A stretch of DNA of 16,383 nt from UBA8514 sp050251415 (GCA_050251415.1 JBFWMT010000058.1:1-16383), one strand, 5' to 3'. Shown: positions 5,991-14,638, counted from the stretch's first letter. Translations and numbers: made by a program. Notes: generated by a model from the letters alone, not told the origin.

Positions 5991-7673
5991 CTATTTTGTT
6001 GGTTTAAAAGAGCTTTTAAGTGCCACAATTCTGTTAAACACCAATTTTTCTTCAGTAGAATCCTTTGTGTCCACACTGAAGTATCCGTTACGCATAAACT
6101 GGAATCTTTCACCCTTTTGCGCATCCTTTACGGATGGTTCAACAAAGCACTCACAAACCTCAAGGCTATTAGGATTCATAATCATATCTCCGCTTGGGTC
6201 ATCAGCGTTATCAAGCATCATGCTATCGTATAATCTTGCCTCTGCCCGAATAGCAGTGTCAGCACAAACCCAATGCAATGTGCCTTTCACCTTACGTCCC
6301 TCAAAGCCCGAACCACTTTTTGTTTCTGGGTCATAAGTGCAATGTACTTCTGTTACATTTCCATTTTCATCTTTCACAAAATCCACACAGGTAACAAAGT
6401 ATGCTCCTTTAAGGCGTACCTCTTTCCCTGGTGCAAGGCGGAAGAATTTTTTAATTGGTTCTTCCATAAAGTCTTCTTTTTCAATATATAATTCCCGTCC
6501 AAAAGGAATTTCTCTTGTTCCCATTGCCTCATTTTCAGGGTTGTTTTCTAATGTAAGGAGCTCAATCTGTCCTTCTGGGTAGTTGTCTATAATTACCTTA
6601 AGGGGATTCAGCACCGCCATTACAACCTTTGTTTTTTCTTTAAGGTCGTCACGTATGCAGTAATCCAAAAGGGAACTGTCTACCTTACTGTTTGCCTTGG
6701 ATACACCTATTCTTTCGCAGAAATCACGAATAGCCTCTGGTGTTACACCTCTTCGTCTAAGTCCACTGATAGTAGGCATACGTGGGTCATCCCAACCGTC
6801 TACCAAATTTTCCTCAACCAAAGCACGCAATTTTCTCTTGCTCATAACGGTGTTAGTAAGCCCCAGCCTTGCAAACTCTATCTGCCTTGGCTTTGCCTTT
6901 AAACCGCTGTTATCAACCACCCAGTCGTAAAGAGGTCTGTGGTCCTCAAACTCCATCGTACATATGGAATGTGTAATGCCCTCAATTGCATCCTCAATTG
7001 GGTGCGCAAAATCATACATTGGGTAAATACACCATTTATCCCCTGTTGTGTGGTGCTTTGCATGGGCAATACGGTAAATAACAGGGTCACGCATATTAAT
7101 ATTTGGTGAGGTTACATCTATTTTGGCACGCAGTGTTCTTGTGCCGTCGGCAAACTCGCCAGCCTTCATCCGCTGAAAAAGGTCAAGGTTTTCTTCCACA
7201 GTTCTATCCCTATATGGGCTATTTTTACCTGGTGAGCTTAAAGTACCTCTATACTCACGCATTTGTTCAGCGTTAAGGTCACAAACAAAAGCCTTGTCCT
7301 CCTTAATAAGCTTAACTGCAATATCGTAGTAGGTATCGAAATAGCTTGATGCAAAATACAGTCTGTCTTCCCAATCGAATCCCAGCCATTTTACATCTTC
7401 TTTGATGCTTTCAACATACTCTGTGTCCTCTTTTGATGGGTTTGTATCATCAAAACGAAGATTGCACTTGCCACCATACATTTTTGCCAAACCAAAGTTA
7501 AGGCAGATGGATTTTGCATGACCTATATGGAGGTAGCCGTTTGGTTCTGGTGGAAAGCGAGTATTAAGCCTGCAAAGCTTATCACCCAAATCCGCCTGAA
7601 TATAGCTATGTATAAAATTTCCTGTTAAACTAAGCTCACTTGTTTCGTCTTTGATATTTTTTTCGTCAGCCAT
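5991..7673 (-). CDS. glnS: Glutaminyl-tRNA synthetase
   Basis: Class I aminoacyl-tRNA synthetase charging tRNA-Gln directly with glutamine. The 560 residues include the HIGH motif HIGH at 49-52 within PPEPNGYLHIGHAK, the KMSKR-type motif VMSKR at 276-280, and the C-terminal anticodon-binding beta-barrel domains with typical segments (DPETKSGSGFEGRKVKGTLHWV). The length matches bacterial GlnRS. ATG at 7671-7673 is preceded by GGAGG ten bases upstream on the minus strand. Many Firmicutes instead use GluRS plus GatCAB, so a GlnRS gene is lineage-informative; clostridial copies are thought to derive from horizontal transfer, which is family knowledge and not visible here. It has its own promoter downstream of the SGNH gene. 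Confidence 0.97.
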   Translation of the reverse strand: MADEKNIKDETSELSLTGNFIHSYIQADLGDKLCRLNTRFPPEPNGYLHIGHAKSICLNFGLAKMYGGKCNLRFDDTNPSKEDTEYVESIKEDVKWLGFDWEDRLYFASSYFDTYYDIAVKLIKEDKAFVCDLNAEQMREYRGTLSSPGKNSPYRDRTVEENLDLFQRMKAGEFADGTRTLRAKIDVTSPNINMRDPVIYRIAHAKHHTTGDKWCIYPMYDFAHPIEDAIEGITHSICTMEFEDHRPLYDWVVDNSGLKAKPRQIEFARLGLTNTVMSKRKLRALVEENLVDGWDDPRMPTISGLRRRGVTPEAIRDFCERIGVSKANSKVDSSLLDYCIRDDLKEKTKVVMAVLNPLKVIIDNYPEGQIELLTLENNPENEAMGTREIPFGRELYIEKEDFMEEPIKKFFRLAPGKEVRLKGAYFVTCVDFVKDENGNVTEVHCTYDPETKSGSGFEGRKVKGTLHWVCADTAIRAEARLYDSMMLDNADDPSGDMIMNPNSLEVCECFVEPSVKDAQKGERFQFMRNGYFSVDTKDSTEEKLVFNRIVALKSSFKPTK

Positions 7674-7717
7674 ATCAAAAATGCCTCCTCAAATTATTTT
7701 CCAATGTCTATCATTGT

Positions 7718-7746
7718 ATAATACTATAATTGCCCATTTTCGTCAA
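7718..7746 (-). promoter_or_regulatory. Sigma-A promoter of glnS
   Basis: On the minus strand, TTGACG (7746 down to 7741), 17 bases, then TATTAT (7723 down to 7718). The transcript would start near 7711 and run to the glnS start at 7673 with the GGAGG site in between. No T-box or other structured leader fits in this short distance. Confidence 0.7.
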
Positions 7747-7776
7747 TTGTAAACCATTATGCTATAGCTTTTTGCC

Positions 7777-8820
7777 TTACTTTGTTTCCTCTTTAATCCA
7801 CCCGGCAAAGTGCTTATCCACTATTTCAACCCCACTGTGGTTAAGGTGTGCGTCATCCCGAAAATTTTCGTTTGTCAATAAGTTTTCTTCACTGTTTACT
7901 ATGTTGTAATCCAAATAAGGTATGCCGTTTTCTTGGGCAAACCCACTTACCTTTTGGTTTACCTTGCTGTAATTCTCAATAAAATCCATAGACACATTTG
8001 CCACAGGTGCAGTAATAAAAATAAGCTGTACCCCATTCTCTTTGCAAAGTTCTATTATCTTTTCCAAATACTTTTTCTGGGTTGAATTAAAGTCCCAGTC
8101 CTTGCCATCAAAATATTTAAACTGATTTGTTTTATCGTACTCACTTTGGGGCATTGTAATGTCGCAGTATACATACCCCTTTGACTGGTAATACTCCACT
8201 CCGTTGGCTTTTTCAGTTTCTTTCTTTGAAACACCATACTTTTCTTCTATTTCCTTTTCCATGTTGCTTGCCTCATAAGCAGAATAATCCTGCTGGTAGC
8301 GTATGGCAGGAAGGCTGTATTTCACCTTATCGCCCATAGGAAAAACCTGCTTGAGATATTCTTCTTTCAGTTCTTCATTTTTAAGCACCTCAAATAAACT
8401 GTCTGCCTGTTTTGGTTCAAATTCATCGTCCAAAACATCCCAGTAAAGCTCCATTACAACTGTTTTTGGGGCTTGATAATTGAACACTTCCCTAAGGAGA
8501 TAGTAGCTTGTGTCAGGGTGCTGTGAGGGTGTGCCCAACTGCCAGCTGCTTGTGTTTAGATAACCATCTATAAGCTGTGGGTCAAAGGTGCAATAGCTGT
8601 GTGACGAGCCTATAAACACAGTGTCTAAACTGTTTTTTGGCTGTTCATAAAACTCCTCCATACGTTGGCTTGTAAAGGCATTAATGGTGTTTTCTTCTGC
8701 TGCAAGGCTATAGCTTCGCCCTACAGATGAGAATACAATATATACCACTGCCAAAAACACAGCTGTTTTTGCAATAAGCCCTATTAATTTAAAATTGGAA
8801 ATAGATGAATGACCCTGCAT
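7777..8820 (-). CDS. Membrane-anchored SGNH-hydrolase-like protein, partner of the MBOAT acyltransferase
   Basis: A 347-residue protein with one N-terminal membrane segment (about 13-32) and an extracytoplasmic domain. SGNH features: FIGSSHSYCTFDP (69-81), where GSS gives the candidate nucleophile Ser73; the block near QLIFITAPVAN; and the C-terminal DDAHLNHSG (322-330) giving the Asp322/His325 pair of a DxxHLN motif. Architecture and neighbourhood match the DltD/AlgX/AlgJ-like partners that pass acyl groups from an MBOAT protein to a surface polymer. The ATG at 8820 lies inside the upstream MBOAT gene, a 32-base overlap in a different frame, indicating tight translational coupling. The acceptor polymer is unknown; no dltA or dltC is present, so D-alanylation is less likely than O-acetylation. 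Confidence 0.85.
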   Translation of the reverse strand: MQGHSSISNFKLIGLIAKTAVFLAVVYIVFSSVGRSYSLAAEENTINAFTSQRMEEFYEQPKNSLDTVFIGSSHSYCTFDPQLIDGYLNTSSWQLGTPSQHPDTSYYLLREVFNYQAPKTVVMELYWDVLDDEFEPKQADSLFEVLKNEELKEEYLKQVFPMGDKVKYSLPAIRYQQDYSAYEASNMEKEIEEKYGVSKKETEKANGVEYYQSKGYVYCDITMPQSEYDKTNQFKYFDGKDWDFNSTQKKYLEKIIELCKENGVQLIFITAPVANVSMDFIENYSKVNQKVSGFAQENGIPYLDYNIVNSEENLLTNENFRDDAHLNHSGVEIVDKHFAGWIKEETK

Positions 8821-10264
8821 TATAAAATACCCCCGTACATAATATTAAAACAGCTATTAGTACATAGAAAAAAATACGTGAAACCACATTGTGTTTCATA
8901 AGCGTTTGGTGTATGTCTTTTCCGCCTAATATCTCTGCCGCAATAAGTACACCTAAAGCAATTAAAACCATTTGCAGTTCATACAAATTAAGTCCGATAT
9001 TAGTAACCATATCATACAAATACTGGGGTGTAGTCCAACTTCTAAAGCCCCAAAGCAAATGCTTTATAATATATATCGCATCCCCAATTGAGTTTGCCCT
9101 AAACAATATAAAAGCAAAAACCACAAGCCCAAAGGTGAATAAAATACTAATAGAATTTATAACCCATGTAGATAAAAAGTTCCTGTTCCAACCAAAAAAG
9201 CCTTTAATTTTCTTGCACAACCTGTCTGTAATATTGCCAATTACTATAAAAAGTCCGTGCAGCCCGCCCCAAAGCACAAAAGTCCAGTTTGCACCGTGCC
9301 ACAGTCCGCTTACCAAAAAAGTAATCATTAAATTTCGGTACTGCTTCCCCTTTCCTTTTCTGTTGCCACCAAGGGGTATATAAATGTAATCCATAAACCA
9401 GCTAGAAAGGGATATGTGCCATCTACGCCAGTATTCACGCACACTTTTTGAAAGATATGGTCTGTCAAAATTACGCATCAGGTCAAAGCCTAAAACTTTT
9501 GCACAGCCAATGGCAATGTCCGAATATCCACTAAAATCACAATAAATTTGGAACGCAAAAAGCACCGTTACAAAAATAAATGTAAGTCCGCTGTAATACT
9601 GGTAAGAATTGTATACCGTATTTACAGCTACCGACAGCCTGTCCGCAATTACTACCTTTTTAAAGAAGCCCCACATCATAATTTTAAGACCCAAAATAAC
9701 TCTATCTATATCAAAATAGTGTTTTTTATAAAACTGGGGCAATAAATTTTTACTTCGCTCTATGGGCCCTGCCACAAGCTGTGGGAAGAAGGTGATAAAC
9801 AGCGAAAATTTTCCGTAGTTTTTAACAGGTTTAATTTCTCCACGGTATACGTCAATGGTGTATGCCGCCGCCTGAAAGGTATAAAAAGATATGCCCATAG
9901 GCAAAATGATATCGAACTTCTTTACAGGATAGGTGAACCCTATGCTTTGAAAAACGCTGATAAACGAATTATTTATAAACACCAAATATTTAAACACAAA
10001 AAGCAGACCAAAGTTTATAACCAAGCTTAAAATCAAAAGATTTTTTCGCCTTTTGAGGTCATCACTTTGGTATATTTTATGGCTTATTAAAAAGTTTGCA
10101 AGGGTAGAAAACACAATCAGCAAAATAAGTTCTGGTCGCCAAGCCATATAAAAAATATAGCTTGCAATAAGCAAGAGTACCCATCTTGCTTTATGAGGCA
10201 GTACAAAATACAGCATCGACACTACCACAAAAAATACTAAAAAATTAAAGCTGTTAAAAAGCAT
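8789..10264 (-). CDS. MBOAT-family membrane O-acyltransferase (AlgI/DltB-like)
   Basis: A 491-residue polytopic membrane protein of the MBOAT family that moves acyl groups, commonly acetyl, across the membrane onto a surface polysaccharide. Hallmarks: MGISFYTFQAAAYTIDVYRG (123-142), FPQLVAGPIER (160-170), DFSGYSDIAIG (243-253), REYWRRWHISLSSWFMDYIYIPLGG (276-300) and LVSGLWHGANW (317-327) with the conserved His323. Many hydrophobic segments run throughout. A purine-rich GAGGAAAAGAG sequence precedes the ATG at 10262-10264. It is the first gene of a minus-strand pair with the SGNH protein. Surface O-acylation affects wall charge, lysozyme resistance or capsule properties in known systems; which applies here cannot be told. 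No convincing promoter was picked out in the AT-rich upstream region. Confidence 0.93.
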   Translation of the reverse strand: MLFNSFNFLVFFVVVSMLYFVLPHKARWVLLLIASYIFYMAWRPELILLIVFSTLANFLISHKIYQSDDLKRRKNLLILSLVINFGLLFVFKYLVFINNSFISVFQSIGFTYPVKKFDIILPMGISFYTFQAAAYTIDVYRGEIKPVKNYGKFSLFITFFPQLVAGPIERSKNLLPQFYKKHYFDIDRVILGLKIMMWGFFKKVVIADRLSVAVNTVYNSYQYYSGLTFIFVTVLFAFQIYCDFSGYSDIAIGCAKVLGFDLMRNFDRPYLSKSVREYWRRWHISLSSWFMDYIYIPLGGNRKGKGKQYRNLMITFLVSGLWHGANWTFVLWGGLHGLFIVIGNITDRLCKKIKGFFGWNRNFLSTWVINSISILFTFGLVVFAFILFRANSIGDAIYIIKHLLWGFRSWTTPQYLYDMVTNIGLNLYELQMVLIALGVLIAAEILGGKDIHQTLMKHNVVSRIFFYVLIAVLILCTGVFYNAGSFIYFQF

Positions 10265-10314
10265 AATCTCTTTTCCTCATCTTTCAGGCAAAACAATTTT
10301 CATTAATTTTTAAT

Positions 10315-10450
10315 TAACCCAGAATGAAGACAACGCCAAAACCTCGAGAGCTTTGCCTTCAAACACCCACAAGGGTTTCACCCATGGACCCCTATAAAAA
10401 TTTTTGGTCTTGCTTTTTTCAAAAAGCAAGGGGGTTTGGGCAACGCCCAA
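10315..10450. repeat. Decayed intergenic repeat (copy A) with palindromes
   Basis: The first roughly 60 bases (from TAACCCAGA at 10315 to CAAGGG) align with 14636-14696 at about 50 of 61 positions by hand. The rest contains two perfect hairpins: CTTGCTTTTT/AAAAAGCAAG (10409-10418 and 10421-10430) and TTGGGC/GCCCAA (10436-10441 and 10445-10450). In this copy the terminator stem seen in copy B is mostly lost. It fills much of the 341-base gap before the next gene, and is probably a composite dispersed element of the genome. Confidence 0.65.
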
Positions 10451-10539
10451 GGTTTGTCTACACGCTGAATTATTTTTATATTTAGATTTATAAAGTATAC
10501 AATATTATGAAAAAGACGTCAACTTGCTTGTAATTCCCC

Positions 10540-10568
10540 TTGAAACCCTGTAAAATACCATGTATAAG
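10540..10568 (+). promoter_or_regulatory. Sigma-A-like promoter of the DUF5721-like gene
   Basis: TTGAAA at 10540-10545, 17 bases, TATAAG at 10563-10568, with a predicted start near 10575 and the GAAGAGG site just downstream. The TTG at 10540 is therefore a -35 element rather than a start codon, which argues for the later ATG at 10606. Confidence 0.6.
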
Positions 10569-10605
10569 AAGTATAGAAAAATATGAATGGCGAAGAGGTA
10601 AAAAT

Positions 10606-11076
10606 ATGCTGGTTACCAACGTAAATAATACAAAAGATTTTATGGCAATGCTATTAAAAAAGGATACCTTCGACACTTTCGAGGTGCGTGAGGTTATTAT
10701 TACCACCTTTACCACCTTTGAAATACACTGTAACCTAAACAAAGATTTTTTTGATACAGAAGAAGAAATAACCCGAAAGTTTTGCTTGTGGAGTGAGCTT
10801 AAACCACATGTATTTGAACTGATAAAAGGCAACCGACTGCCAAAATCCATTAAGATAGTTTTTTCGGCAAATGAACCCCTTTTGCAGTCCATAAGCCCAG
10901 AAGCCTCGGCACTTTTTATAAATGTTAATTTTGAAAATAACCGACTTGGGGTTATTACAGGCTCTTCACTAAAAAATTTCACTTTAAGCAAAACTTTGGA
11001 ATTTATGTGGGACGAATGGGTTATTAATTTTCTTGAGGGCAATAAAATAAGTATTTCAGCCCCAGAGGAAGAATAA
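10606..11076 (+). CDS. DUF5721-like protein of unknown function
   Basis: A 156-residue soluble protein with no signal or membrane segment. The pattern MLVTNVNNTKDFMAMLL, DTFDTFEVREVIITTFTTFEI and WSELKPHVFELIKGNRLPKSIKIVF matches my recollection of the DUF5721 family, which is largely restricted to Lachnospiraceae-like clostridia and functionally uncharacterised. The start at 10606 is preferred over an upstream in-frame TTG at 10540 because GAAGAGG lies 7 bases before it and a promoter overlaps the upstream codons. The strand changes between it and the MBOAT gene. A CIRCE inverted repeat with a T run lies 10 bases after the stop and may terminate it. Nothing in the sequence suggests an enzymatic activity. 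Confidence 0.8.
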   Translation: MLVTNVNNTKDFMAMLLKKDTFDTFEVREVIITTFTTFEIHCNLNKDFFDTEEEITRKFCLWSELKPHVFELIKGNRLPKSIKIVFSANEPLLQSISPEASALFINVNFENNRLGVITGSSLKNFTLSKTLEFMWDEWVINFLEGNKISISAPEEE

Positions 11077-11086
11077 ACGGGTTTTA

Positions 11087-11113
11087 TTAGCACTCAAGTT
11101 GATTGAGTGCTAA
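11087..11113 (+). promoter_or_regulatory. CIRCE operator (HrcA binding site) upstream of htpG
   Basis: TTAGCACTC (11087-11095), nine bases, GAGTGCTAA (11105-11113): a perfect 9-9-9 match to the CIRCE consensus bound by the heat-shock repressor HrcA. It lies seven bases upstream of the -35 box of htpG. The same inverted repeat is followed by TTTTTTC (11114-11120), so in RNA it could also form a terminator for the upstream gene. Confidence 0.93.
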
Positions 11114-11120
11114 TTTTTTC

Positions 11121-11148
11121 TTGACATTTCCAATTTGGATGCTAAAAT
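11121..11148 (+). promoter_or_regulatory. htpG: Sigma-A promoter of htpG
   Basis: A consensus TTGACA at 11121-11126, 16 bases, TAAAAT at 11143-11148, followed by a leader of about 35 bases with AGGAGGG before the ATG. HrcA bound at the adjacent CIRCE would be expected to block RNA polymerase access. Confidence 0.8.
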
Positions 11149-11191
11149 ATATTTCATAAAGACTTTATATTAAAAACAGGAGGGAATTTTA

Positions 11192-13138
11192 ATGGCTCAA
11201 GAAAAAGGAAATTTATCTATTAACAGCGAAAACTTTTTACCAATTATAAAAAAATGGCTTTACACCGATAAAGATATTTTTATTAGAGAATTGGTATCTA
11301 ACGGCTGTGATGCCGTAACAAAGCTTAAAAAACTTGTGGGTATCGGCGAGGCTACCATTGAAGAAAATGAAAGCTACTATATTAATGTAACTGTAGACCC
11401 AAAAGCAAAAACCATAACCATATCTGATAACGGCATTGGTATGACGGACGAAGAAATTAAACAGTACATTAACCAAATTGCTTTTTCAGGTGCAAGCGAT
11501 TTTCTTTCAAAGTATCAGGACAAGTTGGATGAAAAAGGCGAAATCATTGGTCACTTTGGTCTTGGCTTTTATTCTGCATTTATGGTTGCCGACCGTGTTG
11601 AAATTGACACTCTTTCCTTTAAAGAAGGCGCAACAGCTGCAAAATGGATTTGTGATGGCGGTATAGATTATGAACTGGACAATGGCACACGTCAAAGCCG
11701 TGGTACAGACATTATTTTACACATAGGTGATGATGGTGCAGAATTTTTGGAACAATCAACAATGTATTCAGCCTTAAGAAAATACTGTGCTTTTATGCCA
11801 GTAGAAATTTATTTTGATTTTATTGAAGATAAACCAGAAGAAGAAACACCTGAAATTATAGCCGCAAATGATGATACTACCGAAAACGCCACTGATAACG
11901 AAGAGGAAAAAGTTGAAAAAGAACCTGTTGCCATTAATCAGGTGAACCCTTTATGGATGCAGCAGCCAAAGGATTTAACAGACGAGGATTACAAAAAGTT
12001 CTACCACGAAGTATTTACCGATATGAACGACCCTCTTTTCTGGATTCACTTGAACATGGATTATCCGTTTAACTTAAAGGGTATTTTATATTTCCCTAGA
12101 ATCGCAAGCGAAATGGATGCTCTTGAAGGAGAAATTAAGCTTTTCTCTAACCAAGTGTATATTGCAGACAACATTAAAGAGGTTGTGCCAGAGTTCCTTC
12201 TTTTGCTGAAAGGCGTTATGGATTGCCCTGACCTGCCCCTTAACGTATCTCGCAGCGCTTTGCAGAATGACGGCTATGTGTCAAAAATGAGCAGTTACAT
12301 TACAAAAAAGGTTGCCGACAAACTTAACAGCATTTTTAAAAACCAGCGTGAGCAGTACGAAGGCTTCTGGGATGACATTAACATTTTTGTAAAGTACGGA
12401 TGTATGAAAGATGACAAATTCTACGAAAAAGTTAGTCCATCCCTTATTTTTAAAACTACTAACGGTGATTTTAAAACTCTTGAGGAATATCTTGAAGCCA
12501 ATAAGGAAAAGCACGAGAATAAAGTTTTCTATGTTTCCGATGAAAACCAGCAGGTGCAGTATGTTAATATGCTGAAAGAACAAGGCATGGAGGCGGTTAT
12601 TCTTTCCTCCAAAATTGACCTTAACTTTGTATCCTTCCTTGAATACAAGCATACAAACAAAACTACTTTTGCCCGTGTGGATGCAGACATTTCTGAAACC
12701 CTTAAAGATAGCGACGTTGCCAAAGACGAAACCCTTAATAGCGAGCTTGAGGCGTTATTCCGTGGAACACTGAACGAAAGCACTCTTAAAGTAGAAGCTG
12801 AAAGCCTTAAAAGTACTACTATATCCTCAATGATGCTTTTAAGCGAACAATCACGCCGAATGCTTGACATGATGGAAAACTACAAGGGTCAGCCCGAACT
12901 TTTAAAAATGTTTGGTGATATTAAGCCTGAATATACCCTTGTGCTTAACCGCAACAACAGCCTTGTTAAAAAATTGATTGAACTTAAAAATTCTGCTGAA
13001 AATAAGGACTATACCGACCTTATCTGTGCACAACTGCACGACCTTGCACTGATAGGACAAAAAGACCTTGAACCTGCGCAAATGAGCAAATTTATTGAAC
13101 GCAGTAACTTAATTATGGAAAAAATGCTAGAGAAATAA
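11192..13138 (+). CDS. htpG: HtpG chaperone (bacterial Hsp90) with an acidic linker
   Basis: Cytoplasmic ATP-dependent Hsp90 dimer. N-terminal GHKL ATPase motifs: IFIRELVSNGCDAVTKLKKL (29-48), where most bacteria have SNASDA; SDNGIGMT (78-85); GHFGLGFYSAFMV (120-132). Middle domain: DMNDPLFWIHLNMDYPFNLKGILYFP and NVSRSALQND with the conserved arginine. A C-terminal dimerisation domain follows, with no MEEVD tail. Length is 648 residues against about 625 for E. coli HtpG. Much of the extra length is a Glu/Asp-rich stretch at about 212-246 (EEETPEII... NEEEKVEKEP) between N and M domains, the position of the charged linker of eukaryotic Hsp90. The ATG at 11192 has AGGAGGG upstream. It is heat-inducible if the CIRCE is functional, and is followed by a strong terminator, so monocistronic. 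Confidence 0.97.
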   Translation: MAQEKGNLSINSENFLPIIKKWLYTDKDIFIRELVSNGCDAVTKLKKLVGIGEATIEENESYYINVTVDPKAKTITISDNGIGMTDEEIKQYINQIAFSGASDFLSKYQDKLDEKGEIIGHFGLGFYSAFMVADRVEIDTLSFKEGATAAKWICDGGIDYELDNGTRQSRGTDIILHIGDDGAEFLEQSTMYSALRKYCAFMPVEIYFDFIEDKPEEETPEIIAANDDTTENATDNEEEKVEKEPVAINQVNPLWMQQPKDLTDEDYKKFYHEVFTDMNDPLFWIHLNMDYPFNLKGILYFPRIASEMDALEGEIKLFSNQVYIADNIKEVVPEFLLLLKGVMDCPDLPLNVSRSALQNDGYVSKMSSYITKKVADKLNSIFKNQREQYEGFWDDINIFVKYGCMKDDKFYEKVSPSLIFKTTNGDFKTLEEYLEANKEKHENKVFYVSDENQQVQYVNMLKEQGMEAVILSSKIDLNFVSFLEYKHTNKTTFARVDADISETLKDSDVAKDETLNSELEALFRGTLNESTLKVEAESLKSTTISSMMLLSEQSRRMLDMMENYKGQPELLKMFGDIKPEYTLVLNRNNSLVKKLIELKNSAENKDYTDLICAQLHDLALIGQKDLEPAQMSKFIERSNLIMEKMLEK

Positions 13139-13145
13139 AGCAAAA

Positions 13146-13191
13146 ACCTAAGACCTTAGGGGATTTCACCTGGGGTCTTAGGTCTTTTTTT
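13146..13191 (+). terminator. Intrinsic terminator of htpG
   Basis: ACCTAAGACC (13146-13155) pairs perfectly with GGTCTTAGGT (13174-13183), followed by CTTTTTTT. It starts a few bases after the htpG stop. Confidence 0.93.
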
Positions 13192-13243
13192 ACGCCCTTT
13201 AAAATAGAATATTATTAAACAATTCTTATGAGGTGCGTTTATT

Positions 13244-14638
13244 ATGTTATCAAACTGCGCTTATATCAAAACGGAGGCCCAAACTTTTTTGGTGTACCAC
13301 CAAAACAATAGCCTTTTTTACTCATGTCCTCCCATTACCAAAAACCAAGCACTGTCTTCCAATGCCAGCGGTTGCTTTTCAGCATGTTTAGCAAACGGTT
13401 TTCCCTTGCTTTTCCATCGTGACTTAAATAGCAGTGCATATCTAACCCGCTTAAGTCCATCTGGCAAAAGCGAAAGCCGCAGTCTTGTTCCCTGCCCCGC
13501 ATTCACTGCCTCCCAAAGCTGCAAATATTGCCAAAGTGAAGCCTTGGGGTCATGTTTTTTTTATACCATACCCATGGAAGGGAAAAAATATAATGCACTG
13601 TATATGGCAGACTTTGAAGCCCAAAACGACACCAAAATAGAAACCTGCCTGCCTATGAAAAATGCGGATTTCTATGTTTTTAACACAACTGTGCCATGCA
13701 TATTTTTCCGCACAATACAAAACAGACTTATGCTATGCACGTTTCTAGGCACTTCACTTTCCACCCACAGGCTCTATCCAATTTCCACAACTGCCGATAC
13801 CATAACAGATATTTCCTGCCTATGGTACAACAATCGCTTGCACATAGCCTACACAATTACAGAGGGTACATCCACATATTTAATGTACAAATATTTTGAA
13901 AACAGTACCCTATCTACAGGTAAGATACTTTGGAGCGGTAAAAAAAGTGACTGCTGTATAATATTTGCCGTAAAGGAGAATATTTTTGCCTTTACCCTTG
14001 CAGGCAGCACTGCACACTATGCTTTCTCTCAAAATAACGGCACATCATTTTTTAATGCCGCAAGATATTTTAAGCCAGTGGAAGCACTATCAAAAGCTCA
14101 ATACATAGGTATGGGTACTACAAGCTATATAGCACAGGAAATTTTGCTAGGAGAAGAAAACAAGGCTATTTTGGCACAGGATTTTTCCACACCACCACCT
14201 GCTAAACCAACAGATTTTACATCTACCGAGGAATACCTTCGACTTAGAAATAAAGTGGTACAATACCAAAATCAGTTGAAAGAAAAAAACTCTCAGGTTT
14301 CAGAAATATCTAAAACCGTAAGTACCACCCAACAGCAAAACTCCATGTTAATGTACCAGTGGCGCACAAAATTTGACGAGCTTACAAATGAAAATACTAC
14401 TCTTGAGCAAAAAAATGCTGAACTTTCCGATGCTCTTTCGCAGACAAACGAAGACCTTTCCATGCTTCAAAAAAAATATGAGGACACCCAAAAAAAATAC
14501 GAAGACCTTGAAAATAAGTACAATGCCCTTAACTCCGGCGTTTCTCGTATGTCCGAAGAAAACAGTGCTTTAAAAAAGGCAAAAAGTATATTAGAGCAAG
14601 AACTGTATAGGGTTAATAACCCCGAATTACTTGAATAA
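13244..14638 (+). CDS. Unrecognised protein: cysteine-rich beta-rich domain plus C-terminal coiled coil
   Basis: A 464-residue protein that I do not recognise. It has no signal peptide or membrane segment, so it is probably cytoplasmic. Residues 1-310 are rich in short beta-strand patterns spaced 35-45 residues apart (for example CLWYNNRLHIAYTI and IFAVKENIFAFTLAG), suggestive of a beta-propeller, and hold about 14 cysteines including a CKYC pair at 93-96. A Pro-rich hinge (about 315-325) leads to a long heptad-like coiled coil (about 326-458) with internal KKYEDTQ/KKYEDLE/NKYNALN repeats. ATG at 13244 follows GAGGTG by eight bases. It is transcribed alone, between the htpG terminator and a repeat-derived terminator that begins at its stop codon. 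A scaffold or protein-interaction role is only an inference from the architecture. Confidence 0.85.
   Translation: MLSNCAYIKTEAQTFLVYHQNNSLFYSCPPITKNQALSSNASGCFSACLANGFPLLFHRDLNSSAYLTRLSPSGKSESRSLVPCPAFTASQSCKYCQSEALGSCFFYTIPMEGKKYNALYMADFEAQNDTKIETCLPMKNADFYVFNTTVPCIFFRTIQNRLMLCTFLGTSLSTHRLYPISTTADTITDISCLWYNNRLHIAYTITEGTSTYLMYKYFENSTLSTGKILWSGKKSDCCIIFAVKENIFAFTLAGSTAHYAFSQNNGTSFFNAARYFKPVEALSKAQYIGMGTTSYIAQEILLGEENKAILAQDFSTPPPAKPTDFTSTEEYLRLRNKVVQYQNQLKEKNSQVSEISKTVSTTQQQNSMLMYQWRTKFDELTNENTTLEQKNAELSDALSQTNEDLSMLQKKYEDTQKKYEDLENKYNALNSGVSRMSEENSALKKAKSILEQELYRVNNPELLE

Noticed and set aside
7674..7776. T-box riboswitch before glnS
   Set aside because: Only about 40 transcribed leader bases precede the start codon, too few for a T-box, and no TGGN-type T-box sequence was seen.
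8889..9383. A 164-codon plus-strand frame inside the MBOAT gene
   Set aside because: It is antisense to a clear MBOAT protein and its composition is the complement of membrane-segment codons.
10540..10605. N-terminal extension of the DUF5721-like protein from TTG at 10540
   Set aside because: The TTG coincides with the -35 box of a good promoter, and a proper binding site precedes ATG 10606.
10488..11093. A 201-codon minus-strand frame opposite the DUF5721-like gene
   Set aside because: The plus-strand gene has a promoter, a binding site and family-like motifs; the opposite frame has none and runs into the CIRCE.
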